In this document: positions 4,714 to 5,299 of the stretch, piece by piece
Layout of the letters: each line of letters opens with the position of its first letter
Position numbering within the stretch: the first letter of the stretch is position 1
Source: Methanoregulaceae archaeon UBA288
GTDB taxonomy: Archaea; Halobacteriota; Methanomicrobia; Methanomicrobiales; Methanospirillaceae
DNA: 5,299 nucleotides
Reading direction: 5' to 3'
Assembly: GCA_002495225.1 (NCBI GenBank)
Contig: DAEF01000095.1
Location: 232 to 5,530 of the forward strand
Notes under the pieces: generated by a model
Databases searched by the model: none
Seen by the model: the letters and a program-made list of their open reading frames with translations, nothing else
Told to the model about the DNA's origin: nothing
Position numbers and translations under genes: made by a program

Positions 4714-5299
4714 ATGGCCAAGATCAGCTGCCCACGATGTCACTGCACGAAGGTGTATCGACTGGGCACAGGAAAACGTCGCTGTTCGCAGTGCCGCTAT
4801 GACTTCACACCTCACCGCCTCCCTCTTTACCTGACACGCGATCAATGGAAAGCGATCATCACCTGGTTCCTGCTCGAACAGAGTAGCCAGAAGATAGCGG
4901 ATAGGACCGGGATTGACCGAAAACGAGTATTACGAGCTCTCACGTGGATACGACGGGCTCTCGTCAAGGACGTTCCCGAGGTCTTTTCCGGGACCGTTGA
5001 AGTGGATGAAACGTACGTAGGCGGCCGCTGGAAAAACAAACGGAAGTCAATCCGGGATCAGGGGACGAAACGAGGGAGAGGGACGAAGAAACAACCCGTC
5101 TTCGGCATTCTGTGCCGAAATGGAGAGGTCTGGGCAGAGATCGTCGAGAATGTTGAGGCGGAAACGCTCCAGCCGTTGATTTCCAACAAGGTGAAGACAG
5201 GATCGATTGTCTGCTCGGATATGTGGAGGGCGTATACAGGCATTGCATCGCGTGGATTTGTCCATCGGATGGTGAATCATGGAGATCGAGAGTATAGTG
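4714..5299 (+). CDS. IS1595-family DDE transposase, N-terminal 195 residues (3' end outside window)
   Basis: The reading frame is open from the ATG at 4714 to the window end (195 codons plus one base). Residues 6-27 form a zinc ribbon (C6-x2-C9 and C24-x2-C27) typical of IS1595-family N-termini. A helix-turn-helix-like segment follows (about 53-82, SSQKIADRTGIDRKRVLRAL). The catalytic domain starts at VEVDETYVGG, giving the first catalytic Asp98, and the second is probably Asp169 in VCSDMWRAY. The third acidic or substitute residue lies beyond the edge. Basic residues cluster at 105-127. Family proteins are usually around 280-330 residues, so about two thirds is present, with no frameshift or stop in the visible part. 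The enzyme cuts and rejoins DNA at the element's ends. It is oriented divergently from SDR2, and its codon use is less GC-biased than that of the flanking genes, consistent with transfer. Confidence 0.9.
   Translation, partial: MAKISCPRCHCTKVYRLGTGKRRCSQCRYDFTPHRLPLYLTRDQWKAIITWFLLEQSSQKIADRTGIDRKRVLRALTWIRRALVKDVPEVFSGTVEVDETYVGGRWKNKRKSIRDQGTKRGRGTKKQPVFGILCRNGEVWAEIVENVEAETLQPLISNKVKTGSIVCSDMWRAYTGIASRGFVHRMVNHGDREYS

Larger units (their letters stand above)
4665..5299 (+). mobile_element. IS1595-family insertion sequence, left part (runs off the window)
   Basis: The left boundary is inferred: a GGG-starting, AT-rich segment begins at 4665, just upstream of an IS1595-type transposase gene, and base composition falls from the GC-rich flanking genes to a more balanced level here. 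Family elements carry terminal inverted repeats that often start with GG and make 8-bp target duplications. If the boundary is right, the duplication would be 4657-4664 (TAAGACAA). The right end is outside the window, so neither the second repeat nor the duplication can be confirmed. Confidence 0.7.

Noticed and set aside
4842..5280. Several short minus-strand frames in the insertion sequence
   Set aside because: Antisense to the transposase, which has clear zinc-ribbon and catalytic motifs; no supporting ribosome sites or domains.
1..5299. CRISPR array, tRNA or rRNA genes
   Set aside because: No regularly spaced repeats and no tRNA- or rRNA-like segments were seen on either strand.

Overview
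The window looks like part of the genome of a GC-rich hydrogenotrophic methanogen, most plausibly in the order Methanomicrobiales. Three things suggest this. The left edge starts a coenzyme F420H2:NADP oxidoreductase. The regulator has the winged-helix-plus-PAS architecture common in that order. The gene starts carry archaeal-style GAGGTGA or GGAG ribosome sites, or a TATA/BRE promoter at near-leaderless distance. Genus and species cannot be fixed from this sequence.

Layout. All genes up to 4483 lie on the minus strand, so transcription runs right to left. From right to left they are: a short-chain dehydrogenase/reductase (SDR2, 4483-3725); a one-component regulator with an N-terminal winged helix and three PAS domains (3576-2188); a 200-bp intergenic region with a clear archaeal promoter, a duplicated 12-bp motif and a palindromic TATA; an NADP-dependent zinc alcohol dehydrogenase of the Thermoanaerobacter brockii type (1987-926); a second SDR (SDR1, 888-127); and the first 26 codons of the F420-dependent NADP reductase (78 to the window edge). 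From 4665 to the right end, on the plus strand, is the left part of an IS1595-family insertion sequence whose transposase runs off the window.

How the genes work together. adh, SDR1 and npdG are closely spaced (37 and 48 nt gaps) and form a probable operon. The known logic in alcohol-using methanogens is that the alcohol dehydrogenase oxidises a secondary (or primary) alcohol with NADP+, and the F420 reductase passes the electrons from NADPH to F420, which then drives CO2 reduction to methane. The two SDRs both carry an Arg-rich segment after the second beta strand that suggests NADP(H) preference, so they fit the same electron route, but their substrates are unknown. The regulator next to the operon is the obvious candidate controller; that is inference.

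Nothing here is a clearly undescribed system. The points most worth following up are the altered substrate pocket of the alcohol dehydrogenase, the promoter and repeat architecture in front of it, the orphan PAS regulator, and a hairpin that would mask the transposase ribosome site.
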